A DNA stretch of 31,846 nt from DASSWG01 sp035704905 (GTDB lineage: Bacteria; Bacteroidota; Bacteroidia; Flavobacteriales; Flavobacteriaceae), in NCBI GenBank assembly GCA_035704905.1, contig DASSWN010000227.1, positions 1-31,846 of the forward strand, in the 5' to 3' direction. The notes under the pieces were generated by a model that saw nothing but the letters and a program-made list of their open reading frames with translations, was not told the origin of the DNA and made no database searches. A program made the translations under genes and the position numbers. Shown here piece by piece: positions 20,937 to 30,487 of this stretch (positions are counted from its first letter, which is position 1; each line of letters starts with the position of its first letter).

Positions 20937-22544
20937 TTATTTCAAAATAAAAGTTTCCATCACGTCCCAATTGGCGCGTACTTCAAGAATTTCGGGATAA
21001 TAAATGACTTTTTCCGGCTGCCGATGTTCCAGATAATTTCCAGTGTCCCATTTCCCATTTTGGTTGTCGTCATAAATTAGCCGCAGGTAATATTTCCCTG
21101 GCGAAATATTTGGGAAATTAAACACATTTCCAGACTCGCTCTGTACTTCTTTTACCACATTTCCCTTTAAATCTGTCAACTGTACAATGACAGGAAAGCG
21201 ATCGATATTGGCAATATTCATGGTCAAAATACCATAATCCGAAAGTTTCTTTGTCCGCAAACTGTATTTAAGCGTATCGTTCACATTTCCAAAAAAATCG
21301 GTTACCGCTTCGGGCAAAAAAGTAACCCGATAGGTCTGTGCTTCTTCTTTCTCAAAATTTAAAATCAGTTTATTCAGTCGGAAATCCATTTTTTTCGCAA
21401 ATGGAACCGAAAGCGAATCTTTGTTCAAAATGGAAATTAACGTGGTGTCTGTTGCCGCGATGGGCAGGTTTGGCAGAAGTTCAAAGTTTTCATCGAAGCC
21501 AAGTCCTCCTTTCGGGGAAGTTTCGAATGCCAAAGTATCCTTCGGCAGTTCCCGCAAATAAAGTGTCAATGTATCGCGATAGTTTTGGTTGCTAACTGCA
21601 AAAAGCAAACTGTCTTTTTCAATATTCGGTTTGAAGAAATAATGCAAGGTATCTTTTTCTCGATCTCGAACAATTCGCGACTGAAAACCGCTTGGTCTGT
21701 CGGAAAGCAATTCAATTCCCATACTATCCGCATTTCCTCGATATCCGAACAAAGCATGTTGTTGGGCAACATATTTTGGTCGTTCGGCCTTGAAATCCAA
21801 AATCTCCTGAAACAGGGTCAGATGAAAAACCGAATCTGTTGGAACAGAAATGGTTTCATCAAAAAATCCGATTTTATCGGTTGAGGGCTCAAATTTATAG
21901 TTGTTGTTTTTATCTTTCAATGCAAGCAATTTGTACTTTCCCTCTTTGATGTTTTCAATTTGAAAAGCATTTGTGCTGTCTTGTGAATAGGAAACATAAG
22001 TGGGCATTTTGGTGAAAACAAGGGAATCGGAATAAGTGGAATCAACTTCATACAGCATCACGGAAATAAACTCGTCGGGTGATTTTTGCAACGCATCGTG
22101 AACCACTCCGGAAATTTTTAAGGAATCGATATAACTTCCCGTGGAAAAAACATATTTGAAAAACGGTAGCGGGTTTTCCTCGTTATTGTCCACAATACTT
22201 TTACCAAAACTGATGGTGTACGTTGTGTTTTTCTGTAAGGTGTCATTCAATTCAATTTTCACATATTTCCTTGGTGTCCCCATTGGCGTAATAATGGCGC
22301 GGGTTTCCATTGGCGGTGAAAGTATGATTTGGCGTTGCGGATCGACCAGTTTAATATATTCATTGAAATAAATCCGGATTTCATCACTTTTAAAGTTTGT
22401 GCTGAAGTTTTCAGGTTCGGCCCGTACAAATTTCGGGGGGTCGATATCTTCTGCGCCTCCTGTTGGCGAACCTTGTTTCGCGCAACTGAAAATAGCACCA
22501 AAAATGCAAACCACAGCAAAAAAAAATAAAATTTCCTTTTTCAT
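20937..22544 (-). CDS. Lipoprotein with N-terminal Ig-like (Big_5) domain
   Basis: 535 aa with a lipoprotein signal ending IFSC (Cys21 as the lipidated residue). Residues about 35-135 form a Big_5 Ig-like domain (DPPKFVRAEPENFSTNFKSD, then IRIYFNEYIKL and TYTISFGKSIVDNNEENPL). Further beta-rich repeats follow, then a C-terminal SpaA/carboxypeptidase-regulatory-like segment (NISPGKYYLRLIYDDNQNGKWD). Such proteins are common single-copy genes in Flavobacteriia. The function is unknown; the outer or surface side of the envelope is likely. It is followed at the 5' side by comF on the same strand with a 56-bp gap, so co-transcription is possible. Confidence 0.85.
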   Translation of the reverse strand: MKKEILFFFAVVCIFGAIFSCAKQGSPTGGAEDIDPPKFVRAEPENFSTNFKSDEIRIYFNEYIKLVDPQRQIILSPPMETRAIITPMGTPRKYVKIELNDTLQKNTTYTISFGKSIVDNNEENPLPFFKYVFSTGSYIDSLKISGVVHDALQKSPDEFISVMLYEVDSTYSDSLVFTKMPTYVSYSQDSTNAFQIENIKEGKYKLLALKDKNNNYKFEPSTDKIGFFDETISVPTDSVFHLTLFQEILDFKAERPKYVAQQHALFGYRGNADSMGIELLSDRPSGFQSRIVRDREKDTLHYFFKPNIEKDSLLFAVSNQNYRDTLTLYLRELPKDTLAFETSPKGGLGFDENFELLPNLPIAATDTTLISILNKDSLSVPFAKKMDFRLNKLILNFEKEEAQTYRVTFLPEAVTDFFGNVNDTLKYSLRTKKLSDYGILTMNIANIDRFPVIVQLTDLKGNVVKEVQSESGNVFNFPNISPGKYYLRLIYDDNQNGKWDTGNYLEHRQPEKVIYYPEILEVRANWDVMETFILK

Positions 22545-22600
22545 AAACCGTACTGAAAACTGATTTACAAAGAAACGATATTTTTTAAACTTTTATTTTA

Positions 22601-23296
22601 TCAGAATCCGCGCTGGGTTCGTGCCATGGTAGCGATGCTGACTTTCACATTGGGAATTGCCAGTAATTTCTGCGCACAGGTTTCCAAGGTCGCGCCCGTA
22701 GTAATAATATCGTCTACCAGCAGCACATGCTTGTTTTTCAACATTTCAGTTTCAGTTCGGTTCAATTCAAAACTATGTTCCACATTTTGAAACCGGGCCG
22801 CCAGATTCTTGAAAACTTGGGTTTTGTTGGCCTCAATTTTTAGTAGGCAGCGATCATTATACGGAATGTTCAAAATTTCAGCAATATTTTTTCCAAATCC
22901 TTCCACCTGATTGTACCCGCGTTTTCGAAGTCTTTTCCTATGAAGCGGCACGGGGATTACCACTTCCACTTCTTTATGCCAAGGAATGTTCAAAAGATCA
23001 TTCCCCACCCATTTACCCAATTCCGAACTAATACCGTGGTTTCCGCGATATTTCAAATCATGCATCAACCGTTGTGTAATTCCGTGTTTTTCAAATTGCA
23101 ACAAAGAAATGGCATGTACAATTCGCACGCGGCCATAAAATACTTTTTCGGTTTCGTTTCCGTTCTCCAAATACGGATCGGTGAGTGGCAATTCATTTCG
23201 GCAATGGGTACAGATCGACCGTTCATTGGGCATCAGAAAATGCTCGCAACAAGCACAAGTTTTGGGGAACAAAAGGTCGAACAAATCCTGTAGCAT
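22601..23296 (-). CDS. comF: ComF family protein (phosphoribosyltransferase-like)
   Basis: 231 aa. An N-terminal zinc-ribbon-like cysteine group (Cys14, Cys17, Cys29, Cys32 in TCACCEHF..ICTHC) precedes a phosphoribosyltransferase domain with the PRPP-binding loop VLLVDDIITTGATLETC. VIPVPLHRKRLRKRGYNQ is the signature of the ComF/GntX group. The family is linked to DNA uptake or natural competence; its biochemical role is not well settled. Start at the ATG at 23296-23294; it is divergent from the coiled-coil gene. Confidence 0.93.
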   Translation of the reverse strand: MLQDLFDLLFPKTCACCEHFLMPNERSICTHCRNELPLTDPYLENGNETEKVFYGRVRIVHAISLLQFEKHGITQRLMHDLKYRGNHGISSELGKWVGNDLLNIPWHKEVEVVIPVPLHRKRLRKRGYNQVEGFGKNIAEILNIPYNDRCLLKIEANKTQVFKNLAARFQNVEHSFELNRTETEMLKNKHVLLVDDIITTGATLETCAQKLLAIPNVKVSIATMARTQRGF

Positions 23297-23425
23297 CGGA
23301 ATTTGTTTTGAATTTTACCAAAATGTTCCTGGGGAAAATGAAACATGGCAAGAAGCTTTTGCAACTTCTCATATATTCCATTTGAAACGTTTAAATTTAC
23401 AACTAAAATTTCGATAAATTATATC

Positions 23426-24307
23426 ATGGACGAAAAAAAGGGAAATTTCTATTTAAAATCTGCCATTGGAATACTTGCGATTTGTTTGTTCGCCCTCGGT
23501 TTTTATACTGTCCAGTTTTATAATGAAAGCACCTCGCACCAGAATATTTTGGCCCAAGAAAAAAAAGATTTGAAAATGGAACTTCAAACTTTGCTTTTGA
23601 AATATGAAGAGGCCATTAAAAACAATGAGAATTTAAAACAGAATTTTTCTTCGGCACAGGGCAAAATCAAGCGCTTGATGGATTCCATCGATAAAATGGA
23701 GGCTACATACGTTTTTGTGCGCAGGTATAAAATGGAAGTCAATTCTTTAAAAAGGGAAAAAGAAGCCATGTTCCGTACGATTGATAGTTTATCTAACATT
23801 AATATTTCGCTTCAAAGTAAAATCGATAGTGCCGCCACCAAACTTGCAAAAACCGAAAAAAGAACCGATTCCTTGGCACTTCAAAACGAAAAACTGGCGG
23901 CTCAAGTTTCGGAAGCTTCTAAGTTAAAAATTGCCAACATAAATGCCGCAGGGGTAATTATTCGAAACAGTGGAACTCTTGATAGAACAGAAAAAGCAGG
24001 AAAAGCCGAAAAAATACAGGTGTGTTTCACCTTATTGAAAAATGATTTGGCTCCAGCGGGAAGAAAAGAATTATTTGTCCAAATTATTGATCCTAAAAAC
24101 AATTTATTGGGAGATCAAAAAGTCATCTCTTTTGGAGAAGCCGTTTTAAATTACAGCAAGGAGATTGTTGTCCTATATGAAAACAAAAACCTTGAAACTT
24201 GTGTCCTGATTGGAAATGAAAAGGAAAATCTACTTAAAGGTTCTTATATCGTGAACATTTTTCGAGGTGCCGAACTACTTTCTTCCGAAGTTTTGAAATT
24301 GAACTGA
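23426..24307 (+). CDS. Membrane-anchored coiled-coil protein, function unknown
   Basis: 293 aa from the ATG at 23426 (MDEKKGNFYLK). One N-terminal membrane helix (about 12-32) is followed by a long coiled coil (about 45-170, heptads such as LKMELQTLLLKYEEAIKNNENL and KLAKTEKRTDSLALQNEKLA). A C-terminal beta-rich domain follows (about 190-290, KIQVCFTLLKNDLAPAGRKE). The layout matches a common flavobacterial group of unnamed proteins and resembles a periplasmic spacer or sensor-like scaffold. The open frame extends 81 bp upstream to a start inside the comF promoter region; I prefer the later ATG, which follows TAAATTTA. Confidence 0.75.
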   Translation: MDEKKGNFYLKSAIGILAICLFALGFYTVQFYNESTSHQNILAQEKKDLKMELQTLLLKYEEAIKNNENLKQNFSSAQGKIKRLMDSIDKMEATYVFVRRYKMEVNSLKREKEAMFRTIDSLSNINISLQSKIDSAATKLAKTEKRTDSLALQNEKLAAQVSEASKLKIANINAAGVIIRNSGTLDRTEKAGKAEKIQVCFTLLKNDLAPAGRKELFVQIIDPKNNLLGDQKVISFGEAVLNYSKEIVVLYENKNLETCVLIGNEKENLLKGSYIVNIFRGAELLSSEVLKLN

Positions 24308-24367
24308 AGCCGATTTTTTAATTGATTTTTAAAGAAATCTTCCATAAGAAAATCCCTACAGTTTCGT

Positions 24368-24375
24368 TATTTTTG
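24368..24375 (+). promoter_or_regulatory. -7 element for glyS
   Basis: TATTTTTG matches TAnnTTTG exactly and ends four bases before the ATG at 24380, which would give a very short or no leader. No good -33 element at standard spacing. Confidence 0.35.
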
Positions 24376-24379
24376 CGGC

Positions 24380-25951
24380 ATGGCAAAGCAACAAGATACT
24401 TTCAAGAACGTGGTTTCCCATGCCAAAGAATATGGGTATATTTTTTCTTCCAGTGAAATTTATGAAGGCTTGGGCGCAGTGTACGATTATGGCCCAAACG
24501 GCGTGGAATTGAAAAACAATATTAAACAGTATTGGTGGAAAAGCATGGTGCAACTTCACCAAAATATTGTAGGCCTGGATGCGGCGATTCTCATGCACCC
24601 CACTACGTGGAAAGCTTCGGGCCACGTTGACGCTTTCAACGATCCGTTGATTGACAACAAAGATTCCAAAAAAAGATATCGTGCCGATGTTTTGATTGAG
24701 GATTATGCGGAAAAACTCAATCAAAAAGCACAAAAAGAAATTGAAAAAGCAAAAAAGCGTTTTGGTGAGGCTTTTAATGAAGCGGAATTCGTTGCTACAA
24801 ATCCGCGTGTTGTTGGTTATAAAAACCAAGAAAAAGCCATTTTGGAACGGATGGGAAAATCTTTGTCCGACGGCAATTTGGCCGATGTGAAAGCGCTGAT
24901 TGAGGAACTGCAAATTGCGTGTCCTGAGTCGGGATCCAGAAACTGGACCGACGTGAAACAATTCAACCTCATGTTTGGCACTAAATTGGGCGCATCGGCC
25001 GAAAGTGCAACAGATTTATATTTACGTCCGGAAACGGCTCAAGGGATTTTTGTGAATTTCTCCAATGTACAGAAAACGAGCCGGATGAAAATTCCGTTTG
25101 GGATTGCGCAAATTGGAAAAGCTTTCCGAAATGAAATTGTCGCACGCCAATTTATTTTCCGTCAGCGGGAATTCGAACAAATGGAAATGCAATTTTTTGT
25201 GCGCCCGGGAGAAGAATTGAAATGGTTCGAAAAATGGAAAGAAACCCGTATAAAATGGCATCATTCATTGGGACTTGGTAAAGAGAATTATCGTTTTCAT
25301 GATCACGAAAAACTGGCCCATTATGCAAACGCCGCTGCGGATATTGAATTCAATTTTCCTTTTGGTTTCAAAGAATTGGAAGGAATTCATTCCCGAACCG
25401 ATTTCGATTTAAAAGCACACGAAGAATTTTCCGGTAAAAAATTGCGTTTTTTCGATCCGGAAATGAACGAGAATTATGTGCCTTATGTTGTGGAAACTTC
25501 CATCGGTTTGGACCGCATGTTTTTGGCGGTTTTTTCCAGTTCACTTCATGAAGAAACGCTGGAAGATGGTTCCACGCGAAGTGTTTTGAAATTGCCATCG
25601 GTTTTGGCACCAATTAAAGCAGCTATTTTCCCGTTGGTGAAGAAAGACGGATTACCTGAAATCGCCCAAAAAATTGTGGAAGATTTGAAATGGGATTTTA
25701 AGGTTTTGTACGATGAAAAAGATGCGGTTGGAAGAAGGTACCGCAGGCAAGATGCTGCGGGAACACCGTTTTGTATTACAGTGGACCACGAAACAAAAGA
25801 CGACAACGCTGTAACCATTCGGCATCGGGATTCCATGGAACAAAAACGGGTGCCCATTTCAGATTTGAAGGGAATTATTTCCGAGGAAGTTGGTTTTAAA
25901 AAATGGCTATGGAACGCAGATGACACTGATTGTGCGGATAATCGCGGATAA
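24380..25951 (+). CDS. glyS: Glycyl-tRNA synthetase, single-chain (alpha2) type
   Basis: 523 aa class II synthetase that attaches glycine to tRNA-Gly. Present are the start VVSHAKEYGYIFSSSEIYEG and GAVYDYGPNGVELKNNIK, motif 2 (FRNEIVARQFIFRQREFEQMEM), and motif 3 with VETSIGLDRMFLA. A C-terminal anticodon-binding domain follows (APIKAAIFPLV, then VTIRHRDSMEQKRVP). The expected end is near EEVGFKKWL. Here the frame continues as WNADDTDCADNRG and stops at 25951, because a short inverted-repeat element overlaps the last codons. The tail lies at the end of the anticodon-binding domain and is probably tolerated. Confidence 0.97.
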   Translation: MAKQQDTFKNVVSHAKEYGYIFSSSEIYEGLGAVYDYGPNGVELKNNIKQYWWKSMVQLHQNIVGLDAAILMHPTTWKASGHVDAFNDPLIDNKDSKKRYRADVLIEDYAEKLNQKAQKEIEKAKKRFGEAFNEAEFVATNPRVVGYKNQEKAILERMGKSLSDGNLADVKALIEELQIACPESGSRNWTDVKQFNLMFGTKLGASAESATDLYLRPETAQGIFVNFSNVQKTSRMKIPFGIAQIGKAFRNEIVARQFIFRQREFEQMEMQFFVRPGEELKWFEKWKETRIKWHHSLGLGKENYRFHDHEKLAHYANAAADIEFNFPFGFKELEGIHSRTDFDLKAHEEFSGKKLRFFDPEMNENYVPYVVETSIGLDRMFLAVFSSSLHEETLEDGSTRSVLKLPSVLAPIKAAIFPLVKKDGLPEIAQKIVEDLKWDFKVLYDEKDAVGRRYRRQDAAGTPFCITVDHETKDDNAVTIRHRDSMEQKRVPISDLKGIISEEVGFKKWLWNADDTDCADNRG

Positions 25952-26006
25952 TAAAAATCGAGAAAGGATCTTAAAAAAATCATATAAATCTGCGTCATCC
26001 GCGTTC
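25912..26006. repeat. Small inverted-repeat element overlapping the glyS stop
   Basis: GAACGCAGATGACAC (25912-25926) matches the reverse complement of GCGTCATCCGCGTTC (25992-26006) at 13 of 15 positions, enclosing 65 bp that include GCGGATAATCGCGGATAAT and an AT-rich stretch. The wording 'CGCGGAT..ATCTGCGTCATCCGCGTTC' resembles repeat sequences scattered in Flavobacteriia and found beside GxxExxY genes. It supplies the last ten or so codons and the stop of glyS and could form a hairpin in the 3' end of the mRNA. Confidence 0.65.
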
Positions 26007-26068
26007 AAAATTTTCTATAGTTCGATGCAGATGATTAGAAAGATTACCGCAGGTAAAAATTAAAACTT

Positions 26069-29000
26069 CTATTGAATCATCAGTTTTTCGATAGCTTCGT
26101 TTTTCCCATCGCTTATTTTCAAAAGATACAAACCGGATTGTAAGTTTTTAACTTTGATCAGTTGATCGAATTGACCCGGATTGTTGAAATTTTTCGCGTA
26201 AACCTTTCTTCCCCTTAGATCATAAACAGTAATTTCAATCTGTTGATTTGAATTTGAAATAAAACGAACAGAAAATTCGCCATTGTTCGGATTTGGCCAA
26301 AGCGTAAAATTCTCAAAAGAATTGTCAGAAATGCCCAAATCTTCCACATTAATCGTATAATCTTCCACTTCCCCATCAAAACCGGTTTCACAAGAAGTTG
26401 GCGTCGAAAAATACTGCGTGGAAACGCGCATAACAGTGCTGCCAACAATTGCATTGGCCGGAACTGTAATAGACAGGGGGGAATTGGCGGTAGGTCCGTT
26501 GCTCACATTTGCGGCCCCACCCAAATTATATGTCTCACCAGCATCATCGAAACTGCAATTTTGATTCCAATCGATCCACGCCATGGTTTTGGTCGAATAA
26601 GGACCATCTGTATTTACCTGTACTGTCAGATCATAAGTCGAGGTCTTATGAACAGTAGTGGAAATCGTTGTATAATCACTATATCCTGATGGCTTTCCGG
26701 AAGAATTGTTTATTGTATTAAAATCTACCAACGTCGTACTTGTTGCATAATTCATATTTCCCGAAGAAGCGCAGTTTGAACAAGTGGTGGTTGTAAATGA
26801 AAATGTGGACGAATAATCGCCAATTCCACAATCATTCACCGCCCGGACATGCCAGAAATAAGTGGTAGCCTGATTCAAACTTGAAGCGGACAAATAAGAA
26901 GGTGTTGCCACGGATGCGCTTTGTACAATCGTGGTAAACCCTGAATCGCCGGAAATTTCAATATCATAAGTCGCGGCATTGGCATTTTCTTCCCAAGTGA
27001 AAACCGGAGTTAGCCCAACCCCTGTTTCTGCATCGGTGGGAGTCGATAGAATAACCGCGGCAACGCTGTCATTGTGAATATTCAAGGTTACATCGACCGT
27101 TTTGGTAACAGACGGAGAAGTTCCCGTTACGGCAATGACATAAGAACCTACTGCTGCGGCACTTGTGTTCGAAATTATCATTTGCACCACGGTACCATCG
27201 GCATTTGCAGTGGATGGAATAAAATTCACGGTTGTTCCGGCTGGTGCATTGGTGGCCGAAAAAGTTGTTGTTTCCGAAAAACCCAAAAAAGTTTGATAGG
27301 TAAATTCGAAAATGGCATCATTTGGTTGACAAATACTGATTTCCAGATCGGAAAAATTCATCACAAACTCCGATTCCTGTATAGAAAATTCGGTGCTGTT
27401 CACGGCATAGAACAAGTTGTCGGAAGCTTGAACCATTATTCGGGCATTATTGGTAGTGCCAACGGATGGAACCGTTATCTGTTCAGAACCATCATTGGGA
27501 ATGTCGGAAGCGAGCGTAGTACCAAAAGTCAGTCCGCCATCTGTTGACAATAAAATATCCACATTTGCGGCATTTACCGGAGCAGAGGTGGTATTGGCGA
27601 CATCCCAAGTAATTGTTTTGCTTTCGCCAACATTCCAAATTGTGGAACTATTTTGTGAAGTTACTGTAAAAGGACCGGCATTTCCAGCGACCGTAACCTC
27701 CATTAAATCAGCATCGGTTTGCCCAATTCCCAGAGGAAAACCGCTTCCATTATCGCGGACCAAAAAAGCAAAACTCATGCTTCGCGCAACAGCCGGGGTT
27801 GCTTCCCACATTGGCGTAAGATTTCCATTTAAAACGTCGCTCAGTTTCGGCAGATAGCGATTTGGGGAATCGGTTGGCAAAATGGAGCGATAAAGTGGCC
27901 CGACCGCCCACATCGGATCGGGTGTTCCGCCATCGGGGGCTTCTTCCGGATCGTTTTGCGACCAATTGTAAGTCAAGGAAGCCGTTCCATCCGGATCACT
28001 TGCAAGTCCGCGAAGCACGAAGGCCGTAGATTTTGGAATGGCATAATCGGCACCGGCATCGGCTACCGGCGGCTGATTGTTCAGTGAAGTTTGTGCACCA
28101 CAATCGCTGTTTCCTCCTGGTTGAATATTGGCCGAAATATCACGAACGTTAACATAATTAAAATGTGCATCACTATTGGGTTGTACATTAGGAGGACAAA
28201 TTCCGGCATACCCCATAATGGAGCTTCCACTGCCAGGCTCAACTTCTGTTGTTCCATCACCACTTCGGGCACAATAATTCATGGTATGGAAACCGCCAAA
28301 TTGGTGTCCCATTTCATGTGCGACGTAATCAATATAAAACGGATCGCCAACCGGGTTCGGTAAACCAGTGTACCCACTTCCTTTTTGACCATTGATACAA
28401 ACACAACTAATGCATCCGGCATTTCCACCACCTGTTCGGTTAAAATTATGTCCAATATCGTAATTGGCCGCCCCGATAATATTGTCGGTAGTGGTTTGGG
28501 TCGTGAAATTCCATTCCCCGTTCCATGGGTCGGCATTGGTATTTCCGAAAAAAACCAGTTGATCGTTATTCGCAACAAAAACCAAGGTTATCGCCAAATC
28601 GCGTTCGTATATTTCATTTACCCGATTAATGGCAATGGTCATTTGTGCTTGAATATCGGCAAGTTCAGAACCGGGAGTTGTTCCAAAAAAGTTTCCATAT
28701 TCCGCGGTACAAGAAAGAGCCAAACGGTAAGTCCGCAAGGTTTGATCGTCCGTATCATTCATAGGGGAAGCAAGATTACCTTCAATAGAAGGCAACTCAA
28801 TATCCTCAGTTAAGCATAAAAATTCCCCGGGAATACGATCTACCGCTGCTTTGGAATAAACTATATATTCCAAACCATCAGTGGTAAATGGATCAATGAA
28901 AACCGAACCTCTTTGGCCAGAAAGGCTCATCGCATGAAAACCATATTGCGTTATACTAAACCGCATAGTCGCTGTTGGGTCATCGATACCAATGGCTTTA

Positions 29001-29335
29001 TAGGTTTTGATTTGCGGAAATTTTTCGGCAAGACCGGGTTCCATAATCGGTGATTCGATTACCAGAAAATTCTGAAAAGACCCATCAGGTAGAGGAAATG
29101 GAAGAACAACGGAAGATTCACCTACGCTACTGCCACGCAAAGGAGCCTCTTCAAGAATATTTTTCAATTGTTGCAAGTTCAAAGAATAGAGCAGAAATTC
29201 TTTGGGTTGGGCATTTCTGTTTACTTTTTCATTTTTGGAAACTTTGTTTGCGGTTGTCTTTGTCCACAGTACGGTTTGTCCGTTGACGGAAAGGGAGATC
29301 ATAAAAAGAAAAAGAAAAGTAAATTTTAATTTCAT
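26069..29335 (-). CDS. Secreted reprolysin-like zinc metalloprotease with GEVED domain and T9SS sorting signal
   Basis: 1088 aa. A Sec signal peptide (1-20) and a propeptide-like region (to about 195) precede a metzincin catalytic domain. This has the zinc motif HEMGHQFGGFH (340-350) and Met-turn SIMGYAG (372-378). Then come a PKD-like domain (about 423-500), a beta domain (about 555-655), a fibronectin type III domain (about 760-850), a GEVED domain (about 905-995, ending GEVEDYTINVED) and a type A T9SS C-terminal domain (about 1005-1088, NFTLWPNPNNGEFSVRF, ending LLKISDGKNEAIEKLMIQ). It should be exported to the surface or medium by the type IX system and degrade protein. It is a single gene; upstream is a 280-bp gap. 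Confidence 0.93.
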   Translation of the reverse strand: MKLKFTFLFLFMISLSVNGQTVLWTKTTANKVSKNEKVNRNAQPKEFLLYSLNLQQLKNILEEAPLRGSSVGESSVVLPFPLPDGSFQNFLVIESPIMEPGLAEKFPQIKTYKAIGIDDPTATMRFSITQYGFHAMSLSGQRGSVFIDPFTTDGLEYIVYSKAAVDRIPGEFLCLTEDIELPSIEGNLASPMNDTDDQTLRTYRLALSCTAEYGNFFGTTPGSELADIQAQMTIAINRVNEIYERDLAITLVFVANNDQLVFFGNTNADPWNGEWNFTTQTTTDNIIGAANYDIGHNFNRTGGGNAGCISCVCINGQKGSGYTGLPNPVGDPFYIDYVAHEMGHQFGGFHTMNYCARSGDGTTEVEPGSGSSIMGYAGICPPNVQPNSDAHFNYVNVRDISANIQPGGNSDCGAQTSLNNQPPVADAGADYAIPKSTAFVLRGLASDPDGTASLTYNWSQNDPEEAPDGGTPDPMWAVGPLYRSILPTDSPNRYLPKLSDVLNGNLTPMWEATPAVARSMSFAFLVRDNGSGFPLGIGQTDADLMEVTVAGNAGPFTVTSQNSSTIWNVGESKTITWDVANTTSAPVNAANVDILLSTDGGLTFGTTLASDIPNDGSEQITVPSVGTTNNARIMVQASDNLFYAVNSTEFSIQESEFVMNFSDLEISICQPNDAIFEFTYQTFLGFSETTTFSATNAPAGTTVNFIPSTANADGTVVQMIISNTSAAAVGSYVIAVTGTSPSVTKTVDVTLNIHNDSVAAVILSTPTDAETGVGLTPVFTWEENANAATYDIEISGDSGFTTIVQSASVATPSYLSASSLNQATTYFWHVRAVNDCGIGDYSSTFSFTTTTCSNCASSGNMNYATSTTLVDFNTINNSSGKPSGYSDYTTISTTVHKTSTYDLTVQVNTDGPYSTKTMAWIDWNQNCSFDDAGETYNLGGAANVSNGPTANSPLSITVPANAIVGSTVMRVSTQYFSTPTSCETGFDGEVEDYTINVEDLGISDNSFENFTLWPNPNNGEFSVRFISNSNQQIEITVYDLRGRKVYAKNFNNPGQFDQLIKVKNLQSGLYLLKISDGKNEAIEKLMIQ

Positions 29336-29549
29336 AGAGTGGAAATTTTCATTTTGAATCGTAAAATTAAACTAAAATATTCTGGTAAAATTTATCGAAG
29401 CGTTAAAATTTCAAAAAACACAATGGCGTAATTGACTCAATCAACTTCTTCAAATCCGTTCTTTATTTAAACACGCATTCTTGGATAGCACAAAAAAGTA
29501 ATGCTGTTTCAATTTTTTTTAAAAGGTATAACCTCCATAGGCATATAAC
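29336..29549. other. Gap between the metalloprotease gene and the lipoprotein-operon terminator
   Basis: AT-rich spacer with no plausible gene on either strand. It must hold the leftward promoter of the metalloprotease gene; a minus-strand TAATTTTA about 30 bp before the ATG is a weak -7 candidate. No repeat or RNA structure stands out. Confidence 0.5.
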
Positions 29550-29576
29550 AAAAAAACCATCCGCTTTCGCGAATGG
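29550..29576 (-). terminator. Rho-independent terminator of the SusD-lipoprotein operon
   Basis: On the minus strand CCATTCGC-GAAA-GCGGATGG forms an 8-bp stem (one G-T pair) with a stable GAAA tetraloop, followed by seven T. It lies 38 bp after the stop of the last lipoprotein gene. Confidence 0.85.
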
Positions 29577-29614
29577 CTCTTTCGATTAATTACTAAAACC
29601 AATTAAGTAAGGAA

Positions 29615-30451
29615 TTAAGGTAACTGCGTAAGTGTATAATCAGTTCCGTTTTTCACGATTTTCACCAAGCGATAAACTTCGCCCAATGTCGGAGACATAT
29701 CGGCAGTATATGCATCTAAGTTCTCACCGTCAAAAACACCGGTAAAAGTTGTTACCTCACCATTTGGCTCACTAATTCCAAAGGTATATTCCCATTGAGG
29801 AGTTACTACTTCATAAGGCTGAATGCTTATGTAGTAGATACCATTTGGAGCCGAATTTGGAATAAATTCGTTTATCTCTGGATAATCACCAGTTGCTTGA
29901 TAAGCAAGTTCATCACCGTTGGCATCCAATAAGGACATATCGATATCAACAGCTTGATCTTCATTCCATTTTAAGCCTACTGTCAAAGCTTCGGTGCTAT
30001 TCACATTAGTCAATGTATAATTATAGGCTACATCCAAGTCACCATTAGCAAGTAAAGACGCACTATCCACAGCAGCAACTGTTATATGCACCTCTACATT
30101 TTCCGATTCTTCTGGAAACATATCATCAAAAAAAGTAAGAGTCATTGTTCCTTCTGTTGAGTATGCTGGAATAGTAAGGCTTCCAACTTCATAATCATCT
30201 TCATCCACATCACCAGTCACAGTAGCTTTGTAGGTCACCCCAAAATTCGTGGGTTTATCCTGAGTTACCGTAAAGGTAATTGAAGTTCCTTCTTCTATAG
30301 TACCACCTGAAACATCGGTAGAAACAGAAGCTGTCGGCTTATTTTCCAGGGAACCCACCGGACTTACATCTTGGTCCCGCTTTTCCGCATCGCAAGAAAT
30401 TAATGCAATACCAAATAATCCGACTGTCAATAATCTATTTATATATTTCAT
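29615..30451 (-). CDS. Surface lipoprotein with Calx-beta-like domain, last gene of a SusD-type operon
   Basis: 278 aa. The lipoprotein signal ends IALISC (Cys20), followed by DAEKRDQD, an acidic/charged stretch of the kind seen near the cysteine of surface-exposed Bacteroidota lipoproteins. Residues about 40-150 look like a Calx-beta-type domain (GGTIEEGTSITFTVT, then DEDDYEVGSLTIPAYSTEGTMTL). A second beta domain (about 155-275, VGLKWNEDQAVDIDMSLLDANG) resembles pre-peptidase-type C-terminal folds. It lies 36 bp after the preceding lipoprotein gene and is closed by a terminator. Likely helps bind a polymer or peptide substrate; the ligand is unknown. Confidence 0.8.
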   Translation of the reverse strand: MKYINRLLTVGLFGIALISCDAEKRDQDVSPVGSLENKPTASVSTDVSGGTIEEGTSITFTVTQDKPTNFGVTYKATVTGDVDEDDYEVGSLTIPAYSTEGTMTLTFFDDMFPEESENVEVHITVAAVDSASLLANGDLDVAYNYTLTNVNSTEALTVGLKWNEDQAVDIDMSLLDANGDELAYQATGDYPEINEFIPNSAPNGIYYISIQPYEVVTPQWEYTFGISEPNGEVTTFTGVFDGENLDAYTADMSPTLGEVYRLVKIVKNGTDYTLTQLP

Positions 30452-30487
30452 TTTGTTTTGCTTTAGTTTAAACTGAAATTACTCTAA

